NCBI GenBank assembly: GCA_946498095.1
Contig: CAMMMX010000010.1
Span: 36,597-100,596 of the forward strand
Direction: 5' to 3'
DNA length: 64,000 nt
Source of the DNA: an uncultured Clostridia bacterium
GTDB lineage: Bacteria; Bacillota; Clostridia; Oscillospirales; Ruminococcaceae
The notes below the pieces were generated by a model. The model was not told the DNA's origin, did not search any database, and saw only the letters and a program-made list of their open reading frames with translations. Every line of letters starts with the position of its first letter. Position 1 is the stretch's first letter. The translations under genes and the position numbers were made by a program. Shown here piece after piece: positions 43,436 through 51,676 of this stretch.

Positions 43436-44677
43436 TCAAGCCAGACGCAGCCATTTGGCGATGCGGCCAAAGAATGCGCAAATCTGCTCCCAAAGGCCCA
43501 CCTTGGCCTGGACCGGCGCCGCGCCGGCGTCCTCCCCAGCCACCAGTGTAACCGTTTCGATAACTTCGCCGTCCAATATGTAAGCAATCTCCCCCATCAC
43601 CGTGCCGGCTTGCACCGGCGCAAAGGCAAAACGCGGCAGCAGGTAGCGGTAGGTAATCTCCCCCTCCTGCTGGGGCGTGACGCATGCCACCGGCATATTC
43701 AGCGGCAACAGCGGGATACTATCCTTCTCCCCTCCTGCGACGCGCATCTGCAGGTGGTCCTGGGGGATATCCAGCGTAACGGCCTTGACGGTCGAAAAGC
43801 CGTAATCGAACATCTTTTTGTGGTCGTTCCAGTCGTCCGGCGCATTGAGGGTGACCGCAATCAGGCGCACGCCGTCCCGCTCCGCAGCGGAAACGAGGCA
43901 GCGACCCGCCTTGTCGGTAAAGCCTGTCTTGACGCCGATACACCCATCGTAGTACTGTAACAGCTTATTGCTGTTCTTCAACCACCGGTCATAGGGCGGG
44001 TTGCCGAACCGCAGCTTGGCGTTGCCGGTGCTGCATATTTCCGCAAAGTCCTCGTTGCGCAGGGCTTCGCGCGCCAGCAGCGCCATATCGTAGGCGGTGG
44101 AGTAGTGCGCGTCGTCGTCGAGGCCGGAGGGGGTGACGAAATGGGTGTTCGTCATCTTGATTTTTGCCGCGCGCTCGTTCATCATCTGCGCGAACTTCTC
44201 AAAGCTGCCGCCGACGCGTATGGCAGCCGAATTGGCGGCGTCGTTCCCCGACGGCAGCATCATGCCGTAGCACAGCGCCCGCTTGGTGACGATGTCCCCT
44301 TCCTGAAGCCCCATTGACGAGCCTTCCACTTTGATTGCGTCCGGATCCACGGTAAATTCCTCGTCCAGATCGCCCGATTCCAGCGTCAAAAGCGTCGTCA
44401 TAATTTTGGTCGTGCTCGCCATGGCGCGTTTTTCATTCTGGTTTTTCGCGTATACGATTTTGCCTGTCCCCGCCTCAATCAGCACTGCGGCGCTGGCCGA
44501 CACCGTAAACGGCACGGAAAAGACAGCCTCCGCGCCAGCGGTCATGCCGGGCAGGAAGGACAGCGCAAGCGCGCAGGACAAAGCCGTGGCGACAGCTTTT
44601 GCCGCAACGGCTTTCCCTTTTCGCCCGGCCGCCCCAAGCAGCCGCGGCCGGACAAGAAGTCCACTGGATTTACGCAT
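43436..44677 (-). CDS. dacF: D-alanyl-D-alanine carboxypeptidase DacF
   Basis: The 413-residue secreted or membrane-bound penicillin-binding protein trims the terminal D-Ala of peptidoglycan peptides. A long signal region ends near residue 50. The active-site triad is S88-TT-K91, S143-G-N145 and K250-T-G252. The PBP5-type C-terminal domain follows, and a weakly amphipathic end (FFGRIAKWLRLA) may anchor it. Its place after ytfJ and the scp genes matches the sporulation-linked DacF of Bacillus and Clostridium. Confidence 0.93.
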   Translation of the reverse strand: MRKSSGLLVRPRLLGAAGRKGKAVAAKAVATALSCALALSFLPGMTAGAEAVFSVPFTVSASAAVLIEAGTGKIVYAKNQNEKRAMASTTKIMTTLLTLESGDLDEEFTVDPDAIKVEGSSMGLQEGDIVTKRALCYGMMLPSGNDAANSAAIRVGGSFEKFAQMMNERAAKIKMTNTHFVTPSGLDDDAHYSTAYDMALLAREALRNEDFAEICSTGNAKLRFGNPPYDRWLKNSNKLLQYYDGCIGVKTGFTDKAGRCLVSAAERDGVRLIAVTLNAPDDWNDHKKMFDYGFSTVKAVTLDIPQDHLQMRVAGGEKDSIPLLPLNMPVACVTPQQEGEITYRYLLPRFAFAPVQAGTVMGEIAYILDGEVIETVTLVAGEDAGAAPVQAKVGLWEQICAFFGRIAKWLRLA

Positions 44678-44739
44678 TGTTTCTCATCACCCTCACACAT
44701 CAGCTTGTTCTATTCTTATGAGGGGTGAGTTGTCCAATA

Positions 44740-45171
44740 TTATTCCTTTTGTCCTTCGCCGCAGCAGCCCGAAGCCGGGTCGCCGGACTTCTTTTCCCCT
44801 TTTTTGGGGAACATCTCGGCAATCTTATTGATGAGCTCGGGGACCATGCTGATCATGCGGTCGGCGGAAGTGCCGCCTGCGCTCATCTGTACCAGCTCCA
44901 CATGCCCGTCATCCGTGACCACCAAAAACGCCAGCGGCTGGATGGTGATGCCCGCGCCGCTGCCGCCCCCGAACAGGTCCTGCTGGGTCTTGGAGGGGAA
45001 GTCGGAGCCGCCGGACGCAAACCCGAACGACACCTTTGACACCGGGATGATCACCGTATTGTTAGGCGTCGTAATCGGGTCGCCGATGATGGTGTTGACG
45101 TCCACCATTTCCCTGATTTTCTGCATGGCCGTACTCATGAGGCCCTGAATCGGATGTTCGTTTCCACTCAT
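44740..45171 (-). CDS. ytfJ: Sporulation protein YtfJ (GerW family)
   Basis: The 143-residue protein matches the GerW/YtfJ family: VDVNTIIGDPITTPNNTVIIPVSKVSFGF near residues 24-52, a Gly-rich stretch FGGGSGAG, and the strand PLAFLVVTDDGHVELV. It is a spore-core protein needed for normal germination in Bacillus. Presence here indicates that the organism forms spores. The end carries CCGEGQ, with two cysteines. Confidence 0.93.
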   Translation of the reverse strand: MSGNEHPIQGLMSTAMQKIREMVDVNTIIGDPITTPNNTVIIPVSKVSFGFASGGSDFPSKTQQDLFGGGSGAGITIQPLAFLVVTDDGHVELVQMSAGGTSADRMISMVPELINKIAEMFPKKGEKKSGDPASGCCGEGQKE

Positions 45172-45196
45172 TTTCCATACTCCTTCGTTTTAAGCT

Positions 45197-45868
45197 TTAA
45201 GCTTGTGCCCTTTGGGGCTGCTGAACCTGCGGCTCTGCTTTTTCGCTGGAACGCCTTCTATAAGTATGCGCCAAAAAGTGATAGGCCATTCGAACCGCCG
45301 CCGCAATCAGGACAAAAATCCGTACTTTGACTTTGGCATGCAGCCGGTAGCACGTCGTTGGCGCGTCGAAATCGCACTGTATCTCAACCGCTTTAACGGA
45401 CACCGACAACAGGCTTTTCAGCGCGCCCAGCACCGTGTAAACAGCCGCGGATATTTTACCATAATTCAGCGCCGCCTGGCAAGCGTCTTCCCCGCCGGCA
45501 ACCATCGACACTTCCAGCCCTTCCACCCGTATCTTCCGCCAAAGGCGGGAACTGCCCCTGCAGACGCTGTATATCAGGTCGTGGATGAGCGCGGCCCATT
45601 CGGAGAGCGAGCGCTTCTCCTTTTCCGCCGGCCGGCGTTTTTTGCCGTTCGTCCCTTCTTTCGCCACGGGCCGCTTCTTTTGCTTTTTTTGCTTTTTTTG
45701 CTTTTTTTCCGCTTGCTCCAACGAATCGTACAGCCGGAAATGGAAAAAGGCGTAACGTGCCTCCAACAACGTCCGGCTGTTACTTGCCTCCACGACGACG
45801 GTTAAGGAGAGGAACAGCAGCAGTCCGATCAGGAGGGCGATACCAAGCACAATCACCAGCGCCGTCAC
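45197..45868 (-). CDS. DUF2953 membrane protein
   Basis: A 223-residue protein with an N-terminal membrane helix (LVIVLGIALLIGLLLFL), a highly basic low-complexity part with KKQ repeats (residues 56-66, from a run of nine-base repeats), and the DUF2953 region (VCRGSSRLWRKIRVEGLEVSMVAGGEDACQAALNYG). It starts at a GTG at 45868 with AAAGGAGG. This family always lies beside ytfJ in sporulating Clostridia and Bacillus; its role is unknown. Confidence 0.88.
   Translation of the reverse strand: MTALVIVLGIALLIGLLLFLSLTVVVEASNSRTLLEARYAFFHFRLYDSLEQAEKKQKKQKKQKKRPVAKEGTNGKKRRPAEKEKRSLSEWAALIHDLIYSVCRGSSRLWRKIRVEGLEVSMVAGGEDACQAALNYGKISAAVYTVLGALKSLLSVSVKAVEIQCDFDAPTTCYRLHAKVKVRIFVLIAAAVRMAYHFLAHTYRRRSSEKAEPQVQQPQRAQA
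45671..45711. repeat. Short tandem repeat inside the DUF2953 gene
   Basis: A nine-base unit (TTTTTTGCT on the plus strand, encoding KKQ with AAA/AAG codons) is repeated about four times. Homopolymer runs of seven A or T make this a slippage-prone site. Confidence 0.6.
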
Positions 45869-45886
45869 TGCTCCCCCTCCTTTCCC

Positions 45887-46477
45887 TTATCCTTCCCCGT
45901 TTCCCTCTCCACTGCCGGGCGGCAATGAGATATCCTCCATCGACAGCTGCCCGGGCGGCGTCTCCTGCACCTGCGTGACGGGCGGCAGATCGGCCAGCGA
46001 CGAAAGCCCAAAACAGCGCAGGAAGGCGTCCGTCGTCCGGTATGCGATTGGACGTCCCGGCATGTCCAGCCGGCCCGCCTCTTCAATCAGCCCTTTTTCT
46101 GCCAGGCTGTTGACGATGCTGCTCGAATCCACGCCGCGCACATGCTCCACAAAGCTTTTGGTCACCGGCTGGTTGTACGCCACGACGGCCAGCGCCTCCA
46201 TCGCCGCCTGGGACAGCGGCGCGTTCTTGCGCTGGGACAGCGCCGCACGGATATACCCCTCGTACGCAAGCCGCGTACACAGCTGGTAAGCGCCGCCGAG
46301 GGAAAGCACCTGCAACGCGCTACCCTGCGCCTGATAGCGTTCGTTCAGCATCGTGACACAGCGTTCGACTTCCTCCGGTTCCAGCCCCGTCGCGCTGCTG
46401 AGCCTATCCGGCGTGACGCTGTCCCCGCAGGCGAACAGGACGGCTTCCAGCGCCGCCAACCCTTCCTGTATTTCCAC
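45887..46477 (-). CDS. scpB: Segregation and condensation protein ScpB
   Basis: A 196-residue protein made of two winged helices. LEAVLFACGDSVTPDRL at the start and AMEALAVVAYNQPVTKSFVEHVRGVDS near residue 93-120 are typical. It joins ScpA and Smc to form the condensin. The start is a GTG at 46477 with AAGGGA upstream, five bases after the scpA stop. The C-terminal 30 residues are acidic and Pro-rich. Confidence 0.95.
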   Translation of the reverse strand: MEIQEGLAALEAVLFACGDSVTPDRLSSATGLEPEEVERCVTMLNERYQAQGSALQVLSLGGAYQLCTRLAYEGYIRAALSQRKNAPLSQAAMEALAVVAYNQPVTKSFVEHVRGVDSSSIVNSLAEKGLIEEAGRLDMPGRPIAYRTTDAFLRCFGLSSLADLPPVTQVQETPPGQLSMEDISLPPGSGEGNGEG

Positions 46478-46482
46478 TCTCT

Positions 46483-47214
46483 CTACGTCCCTTCCTGTAT
46501 TTCCTGCCGTTTGCGCCTACTTGTCCGGTCGAAACGGATGGTTTCATTATCCTCCTCCAGAGAAATGCGCCCCGACTTGACCAGCTCCAGCACCGCCAGA
46601 AATGTCGCGACCCGCTGCGACGGATCCGTCACGCCATCGAACAGGAGGCCAAACGTCACCGTATTCGAATGGTACAGCAGGCGTAGGACGTACAGAATCC
46701 TCGAGGTGACCGATACCACACGCCGGTTGACAATCTCCGATAGGCGACGCGTCTGCGGCGGCGCCAGCTGCACGCGGGATGCGATTTGCGCATACGCTTC
46801 CGAAAGATCCTGCGGCGGATGCTGGCGCGGGTAGCCCTTCTCGTCGGGCAGGCGCGCCGCCTGCCGCACATAGATGCCGAAGCCGAGGAAGCGCTGCGCC
46901 ATCTCCTGTGCGACCGCTTTGAGCTGGCTGTACTCAATCAGCTGCCCTGTCAGCTCGCGTTTGAGCTCCTGAGCCTCTTCGGGCGCAGGCAGCAGCGACA
47001 CGGTCTTGATATAGATAAGGCGCGCCGCCATCTCCAGAAACTCGCTGGCGATCTCCAAATCCGCGGCCTTGAGGGAATCGATGTAGGCCAGGTATTGCTC
47101 CAGCAAAACCGATATTTCAATATCGTGGATGTCCAGCTTGTGCTTGCTGATGAGGTGGAGCATCAGATCGAGCGGCCCCTCGAAAACAGGCACTTTAAAC
47201 GACAGCTTTTCCAT
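46483..47214 (-). CDS. scpA: Segregation and condensation protein ScpA
   Basis: The 243-residue kleisin begins FKVPVFEGPLDLMLHLISKHKLDI, the N-terminal Smc-neck binding region, and ends with a winged helix (VTFGLLFDGVTDPSQRVATFLAVLELVKSG). It bridges the Smc heads with ScpB. It follows the site-2 protease by 67 bases, and scpB follows after five bases. Confidence 0.96.
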   Translation of the reverse strand: MEKLSFKVPVFEGPLDLMLHLISKHKLDIHDIEISVLLEQYLAYIDSLKAADLEIASEFLEMAARLIYIKTVSLLPAPEEAQELKRELTGQLIEYSQLKAVAQEMAQRFLGFGIYVRQAARLPDEKGYPRQHPPQDLSEAYAQIASRVQLAPPQTRRLSEIVNRRVVSVTSRILYVLRLLYHSNTVTFGLLFDGVTDPSQRVATFLAVLELVKSGRISLEEDNETIRFDRTSRRKRQEIQEGT

Positions 47215-47281
47215 GTAAAGTAATAATCCTTTCCACTAAGGAGATCCGCTTCAGAACGTCTCCTCCCGTCCGCTGGGACTG

Positions 47282-47920
47282 CTAACGCAGGAAGGCGGTA
47301 AGGAGGTTGAACAGGTCCCAGATGACGCCGCTGACAAAGGCCATCGGCCGGTCCAGCACGCCGGTGAAGAGCAGTAGCATCAGTCCCACATAGATGACCA
47401 TCTGGTACTGGTACATCATGTTGTAAATATGATCGGGCAGGAACATCCCCAATATCTTGGAGCCGTCCAGCGGCGGGACGGGGATTAGGTTGAAGACCGC
47501 CAATCCCACATTAATCTGCGCCATCATAATCAGGACGTTCACCAAAAAGCTGGCGATCGAGTTGAGCAGCAGCGAGGGGAAGAAGGCAATCACCACCCTG
47601 GCGATGAAATACAGCACAAACGCCACCAGGATATTGGACAGCGGCCCCGCCGCCGCTGTAATCGCCATGTCGCGCTTAGGCTTGCGGAAGTTGTAGGGGT
47701 TGACGGGGACGGGTTTGGCCCAGCCGAAGCCGGTCAGCAGGATGAGGATGCTGCCGATGGGGTCGATATGCTTGATGGGGTTGAGCGTCAGGCGGCCCTG
47801 GTAGCGCGCCGTACGGTCCCCCAGCCTATCCGCGACCCATGCGTGCGCAAATTCGTGTACCGGCAGCAGCGTCAGCACCACAAGCGCGCGTACCAGCACC
47901 TGGAACAGATAATTTTGCAT
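47282..47920 (-). CDS. Site-2 protease family (M50) membrane metalloprotease
   Basis: A 212-residue protein with five to six membrane spans. The zinc motif HEFAH (residues 22-26, in LPVHEFAHAWVAD) and the third ligand in PVPPLDGSK near residue 149 are present, as in the YwhC/FtsH-independent M50 group that lies next to scpA. The substrate is unknown. AGGAG precedes the ATG. It is the first gene behind the promoter at 47950-47978. Confidence 0.92.
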   Translation of the reverse strand: MQNYLFQVLVRALVVLTLLPVHEFAHAWVADRLGDRTARYQGRLTLNPIKHIDPIGSILILLTGFGWAKPVPVNPYNFRKPKRDMAITAAAGPLSNILVAFVLYFIARVVIAFFPSLLLNSIASFLVNVLIMMAQINVGLAVFNLIPVPPLDGSKILGMFLPDHIYNMMYQYQMVIYVGLMLLLFTGVLDRPMAFVSGVIWDLFNLLTAFLR

Positions 47921-47949
47921 CTTTTTTCTCCTATGTTTATGATAGTATT

Positions 47950-47978
47950 ATTATACAGTTTATGCTATGAAAATACAA
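47950..47978 (-). promoter_or_regulatory. Promoter of the protease-scpAB-ytfJ-dacF-rluB cluster
   Basis: On the minus strand TTGTAT (47973-47978), 17 bases, TATAAT (47950-47955), 30 bases before the first gene. Confidence 0.75.
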
Positions 47979-48583
47979 GTACGTTTCCTCCAGACAGGAA
48001 ATATTCCGTAAAATCGGGCATCACGCTCTGATGCGGTTATCCGCTATCGCTATTATCTAAGAGGGAATCCGTACGGTTTTGATTAAGCGTCCATGACGTG
48101 ACGAGCAGCGTTCATCGACAAGGGGAGTGGCGCAGTCCCCCCCATCCGGATACGTTACCGCATCCTGTCAAGCTATTTTACCTTCCCTGCCGCTGCTGTC
48201 GAAACCATATGGATTCCTTGTGCAAAAAGGCACGTCTTCCGTTTGTTTGACATTGGAAAGCGCAAAAAACGCCGGGGAGCGGTCAGGACAATATGGTATC
48301 GAGATGGCATAAGTGACGCGAAAGCACCTGGAACGAATCGTGTCGGATCGGATGAAGAGATACGGCGCGACGGATAAGCTGAAAACCGATAACGAAATAG
48401 AATGGGGACGTCAGATGATCGTTTACAAGGCACAAGCAGGAGCAATTATGAGGTTTGAACCGATTTATGATAGATTCCAAGAACGTATGGATAAAAGTAT
48501 CCGGCCATTTTTGGTGCGGGGGGTAGCGTTTTCCACATTTTTCTGATATGCTTAATTCAATAAAAGTTGCGGAGGGAAAGAAT
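47979..48583. other. Accessory stretch without a convincing gene
   Basis: I find no recognisable protein here. The best frame is a GTG-started ORF on the plus strand at 48313-48546 (77 codons; the product contains ERIVSDRMKRYGATDKL and EPIYDRFQERMDKSIRPF). It looks protein-like in composition but has no ribosome site and no family that I know, and may be a decayed remnant. Composition falls gradually in GC from left to right toward the P-loop gene. Confidence 0.3.
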
Positions 48584-48604
48584 ATGGTGACATTCTTGAA
48601 ATGA
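48584..48604 (+). CDS. Possible six-codon leader peptide ahead of the P-loop gene
   Basis: ATG GTG ACA TTC TTG AAA TGA encodes MVTFLK. GGAGG lies exactly eight bases before the ATG (48571-48575), a better ribosome site than many real genes here have. It is followed within 11 bases by two overlapping inverted repeats and then by the P-loop gene. Short leaders in this position control many inducible genes by ribosome stalling. That it is translated is an inference. Confidence 0.45.
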   Translation: MVTFLK

Positions 48605-48614
48605 AGAAATATCT

Positions 48615-48672
48615 AAGTACATAAAGCTGCATTAAATAGTTTTATGTACTTACAAAATATGAAAAACTATTT
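48615..48672 (+). promoter_or_regulatory. Two overlapping, mutually exclusive inverted repeats (attenuator-like)
   Basis: Stem 1: AAGTACATAAA (48615-48625) with TTTATGTACTT (48641-48651), 11 perfect pairs. Stem 2: AAATAGTTTT (48634-48643) with AAAACTATTT (48663-48672), 10 perfect pairs. They share bases 48641-48643, so both cannot form fully at once. The P-loop gene ribosome site AAGGAG follows stem 2 by four bases. Confidence 0.5.
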
Positions 48673-48689
48673 CATGAAGGAGATTTGTC

Positions 48690-49352
48690 ATGATATTTCA
48701 AGATAATGTAATCAAAGAATACTTAAAAAATGTGTATTTTATAACCGGAACACCCTGTGGCGGAAAGACAACGATTTCACGAGAGCTGGCCAAAAGATAC
48801 CATCTGTTATCTTATGACGTTGATGAGCAGTTTGCAAGTCATCAGGAAATTTCAAATTCGGCTTTTCAACCGTGCATGAACAAAGTCTTTCGGAATGCCG
48901 ATGCGTTTTTTGGACGCACTGTCGAGGAATATCAACAATGGCTGATTGGTAATACAAGAGAACAGTTAGATTTTGTGCTGCTGGATTTAATCCGTCTTTC
49001 ACAAAATCAAATTGTATTGTGTGACTGCCATTTGGAAGTAGACGAAGCAGATAGATTAACGGAATCATCCAGAATAGTCTTTCTGATAAAAGAGCCTTCC
49101 CATTTGGTGGATGATTATTGCAACCGGCCAGACCATCAAGATTTTCATGATTTTATAAACAGTACATCTGATCCAAAACGAGCAAAGGCAGTATGCAATG
49201 AAACCTTAAAAAGCCTCAATCTGAAACGATATGAACGGATTCAAAAGAGTGATTATTTTTGGATAGAAAGAAAGGAGAACAGTACGGTTGACGAAACGGT
49301 AAGGAAGGTAGCGCAACATTTCCAATTTGCCCAGCTGCTTCAATCCCTTTAG
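48690..49352 (+). CDS. P-loop kinase/ATPase-like protein, 220 residues
   Basis: Walker A is GTPCGGKTT at residues 20-28 right after a hydrophobic strand (VYFITG), as in small-molecule or nucleotide kinases. SYDVDEQF near residue 42 could be the acidic substrate motif, and IVLCDCHLEVDEAD a later strand. The rest is polar and helical and matches no family that I can name. The gene is much more AT-rich than the chromosome around it. The likely leader ORF and hairpins upstream suggest inducible expression. Phosphorylation of a drug or metabolite is possible, but nothing in the sequence proves it. Confidence 0.75.
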   Translation: MIFQDNVIKEYLKNVYFITGTPCGGKTTISRELAKRYHLLSYDVDEQFASHQEISNSAFQPCMNKVFRNADAFFGRTVEEYQQWLIGNTREQLDFVLLDLIRLSQNQIVLCDCHLEVDEADRLTESSRIVFLIKEPSHLVDDYCNRPDHQDFHDFINSTSDPKRAKAVCNETLKSLNLKRYERIQKSDYFWIERKENSTVDETVRKVAQHFQFAQLLQSL

Positions 49353-49555
49353 GAGCGGACGCACTGGTATACACTCCTGTCCGGCGTATGGCACGTTGTG
49401 CAAAGCTTCATTTTCCCGGAAATGCGGTGTCATTTCGTTCCGTCAAGGTGGCTACCCCCCTTTTTACACGGCTTAAGCAGCTATCCCCTGTGGACGACTT
49501 GCTGTCCGCAAGCGGCTTTGACGAACCGTCCGCCGCCGGCAAGTTTAAGTCTTAG
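49353..49555. other. Intergenic stretch after the P-loop gene
   Basis: Nothing definite was found. The longest open frame (49388-49522, 44 codons) lacks a ribosome site. GC content rises back to the chromosomal level toward the right end, so this is probably the border of the AT-rich patch. Confidence 0.3.
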
Positions 49556-49595
49556 GTAAAAAAATCCTCCGTATGATGGTATCCATACGGAGGAT
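49556..49595 (-). terminator. Terminator of the small ATPase gene
   Basis: On the minus strand AATCCTCCGTATG (49583-49595) pairs with CATACGGAGGATT (49562-49574), followed by a run of T. Confidence 0.85.
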
Positions 49596-49658
49596 TCGCT
49601 GTTTTATGGACATCGCCCTACGGCGCAGAGCTTTGCGCTTCCAGCAGCTGTTCCCGGA

Positions 49659-50063
49659 TTAGACGTACTTCTTGACGCTTTCCGGCAGCTCACTGAGATC
49701 CGCGGAAACGGTAAAGACCACGAGGACGCTCTCCCCGGCCAGCTTATCCACCTTATCCAGCAGTTTGCCAAGCTCGTCCAGGTCGTTCCCTATGACCTTC
49801 AGGATGGAGTCCACGTAGATTTCCGTGATGTCGTAATTGCCCGCCAGCAGGCCGGCAAGGGTACCGTAAAACGTATCCGCCCCTGTAATCGCATAATTCT
49901 CAACGTCCACAAGACGCACACTGTGGTCGATATCATAGGTCAATTTCTGTTCTTTTTCAATGCAGACGATATTCCCGCTGGATTTCTTCGCTGACGTGTT
50001 GATCATATCCACCAGAATCTTCGTCTTACCAAAGCCTTTTTTCCCTACGATCAGCTTAATCAT
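49659..50063 (-). CDS. Small P-loop protein, 134 residues
   Basis: The N-terminus MIKLIVGKKGFGKTKILVDMI holds a P-loop (GKKGFGKT, residues 7-14). ICIEKEQ-like and VDVENYAITGADTFYGTLAGLLAGNYDITEIYVDSILKVIG segments follow, and LVVFTVSADLSELP gives a late strand. The pattern is a minimal RecA-like ATPase domain without clear Walker B partners. Similar small proteins are familiar in Clostridia as unassigned ATP-binding proteins. GGAGG precedes the ATG. It stands alone with its own terminator. Confidence 0.75.
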   Translation of the reverse strand: MIKLIVGKKGFGKTKILVDMINTSAKKSSGNIVCIEKEQKLTYDIDHSVRLVDVENYAITGADTFYGTLAGLLAGNYDITEIYVDSILKVIGNDLDELGKLLDKVDKLAGESVLVVFTVSADLSELPESVKKYV

Positions 50064-50178
50064 AAATGAACGCCTCCTGCTTTTTTATTCATGCCCGGCA
50101 GGCCCCAAAGCCCGCCAGGCCTATTCCAGCCTGCCGCATGGCAGGTCGAAAGCAAATGAAAGCGGCTTGCCTATCAGA

Positions 50179-51519
50179 TTACCCTTTTAGCTTGGCTTCC
50201 AGCTCCGCCCGCTGCTGCTCATAGCCAGGTTTCCCCAGCAGCGCGAACATGTTCTTTTTATAACCTTCCACCCCCGGCTGGTCAAACGGGTTGACCCCCA
50301 GCAGATACCCGGACACCGCGCAAGCCTTTTCGAAAAAGTAGATGAGAAACCCCAGCTCATACTCATTGACGGCGTCCATCTCCAAAATGAGGTTGGGCAC
50401 CCCGCCCTGCGTATGCGCCAGAATGGTGCCTTCCATCGCCTTACGGTTGACGGCCGACATCCCCTGGTTGGACAGGAAGTTGAGCCCGTCGAAATCGTCC
50501 GGCTCCTCCTTGACCAAAAGGTCCTTGCCGCAGCCCTTGACGCTGATGACGGTCTCGAACAGCACGCGGGACCCGTCCTGCACGAACTGCCCCAGCGAAT
50601 GGAGATCCGTCGAGAAGACAGCCGACGCGGGGAACAGCCCCTTGCCGTCCTTGCCCTCGCTCTCGCCGAAGAGCTGCTTGAACCATTCGTTCATCATCGC
50701 GAAGCGCGGCTCGTAGCTGACCAGCAGCTCGACGCTCTTCCCCTTACGGCTGAGGATGTTGCGGTAGGCAGCGTAGCGGTAGCTGTCGTTATGCGTGAGA
50801 TCGTCCTCCGCAAACGCCTGACGCGCCGCTTCGGCGCCTTCCATGAGTTTCCCGATATCGCAGCCCGCGACGGCGATGGGCAGAAGCCCCACTGGCGTCA
50901 GGACGGAGAAACGCCCGCCCACGTCATCGGGGATGACAAACGTCTGGTAGCCGTTTTTGTCGCAAAGCTCCTTGAGTGTTCCCTCGCTGCGGTCCGTCGT
51001 ACAGTAAATCCGACGCGCTGCCTCTTCTTTGCCGTACTTGGCTTCCATCCATTCACGGAAGATACGGAAAGCCAGGGCGGGCTCGGTGGTGGTGCCGGAC
51101 TTGGAAATCACGTTGAGGGACACATCCCTGCCTTCGCAGAGGCTGAGCACCTCGTCAAGATATCCCGCGCTGAGGGTGTTGCCGGCAAAATAGATATCCG
51201 GCGTATCTTTTTTCAGGTTGTTGTACAGGGGGGATTTCAAAAGCTCAATCGCGGCGCGTGCCCCCAGGTAGGAGCCGCCAATGCCGATCACGACCAAAAC
51301 GTCGGAATCGCTGCGGATTTTTTCTGCCGCTTTGCGCACCGCCTCGAACTCGGCCTTGTCGTAATCGCGCGGCAGGTCAAGCCAGCCCAGGAAATCATTT
51401 CCCAGCCCTTTGCCGCTATGCAGAAGCTGGTGTGCGCAGGTCACCTGCGGCCTGATTGCTTCCAGCTCCTTTTGAGAAACAAACGCTTTCATATAAGCGT
51501 CGTTAAGTCTTACTGCCAC
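50179..51519 (-). CDS. pgi: Glucose-6-phosphate isomerase
   Basis: A 446-residue two-SIS-domain enzyme of the short Firmicutes type. [15 protein letters not shown] near residue 79, the [17 protein letters not shown] phosphate loop near 134, [16 protein letters not shown] near 203, and the late GGVPNLILE identify it. It interconverts glucose 6-phosphate and fructose 6-phosphate. The start is a GTG at 51519 with AAGGA about ten bases upstream. Confidence 0.96.
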   Translation of the reverse strand: MAVRLNDAYMKAFVSQKELEAIRPQVTCAHQLLHSGKGLGNDFLGWLDLPRDYDKAEFEAVRKAAEKIRSDSDVLVVIGIGGSYLGARAAIELLKSPLYNNLKKDTPDIYFAGNTLSAGYLDEVLSLCEGRDVSLNVISKSGTTTEPALAFRIFREWMEAKYGKEEAARRIYCTTDRSEGTLKELCDKNGYQTFVIPDDVGGRFSVLTPVGLLPIAVAGCDIGKLMEGAEAARQAFAEDDLTHNDSYRYAAYRNILSRKGKSVELLVSYEPRFAMMNEWFKQLFGESEGKDGKGLFPASAVFSTDLHSLGQFVQDGSRVLFETVISVKGCGKDLLVKEEPDDFDGLNFLSNQGMSAVNRKAMEGTILAHTQGGVPNLILEMDAVNEYELGFLIYFFEKACAVSGYLLGVNPFDQPGVEGYKKNMFALLGKPGYEQQRAELEAKLKG

Positions 51520-51618
51520 TTTGCTCTCATCCTTCCGCCTTGTGGCGCACGGCGGGTCCTTTTTATGGTTTTTCTCTACCCGTCCGCCAACGGCCGTACT
51601 CTTTTTGTTGTTATGTTT

Positions 51619-51647
51619 ATTGTACTACATCCTCCTGACATTTGCAA
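51619..51647 (-). promoter_or_regulatory. Promoter of pgi
   Basis: On the minus strand TTGCAA (51642-51647), 17 bases, TACAAT (51619-51624), 100 bases before the GTG. Confidence 0.7.
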
Positions 51648-51676
51648 GGTTTTTTCATCGTTTGGGTAAAATTCCG

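Noticed and set aside
49388..49522. Possible gene or remnant after the P-loop gene
   Set aside because: Only 44 codons, no ribosome site, and the apparent coding pattern further right is not in the same frame.
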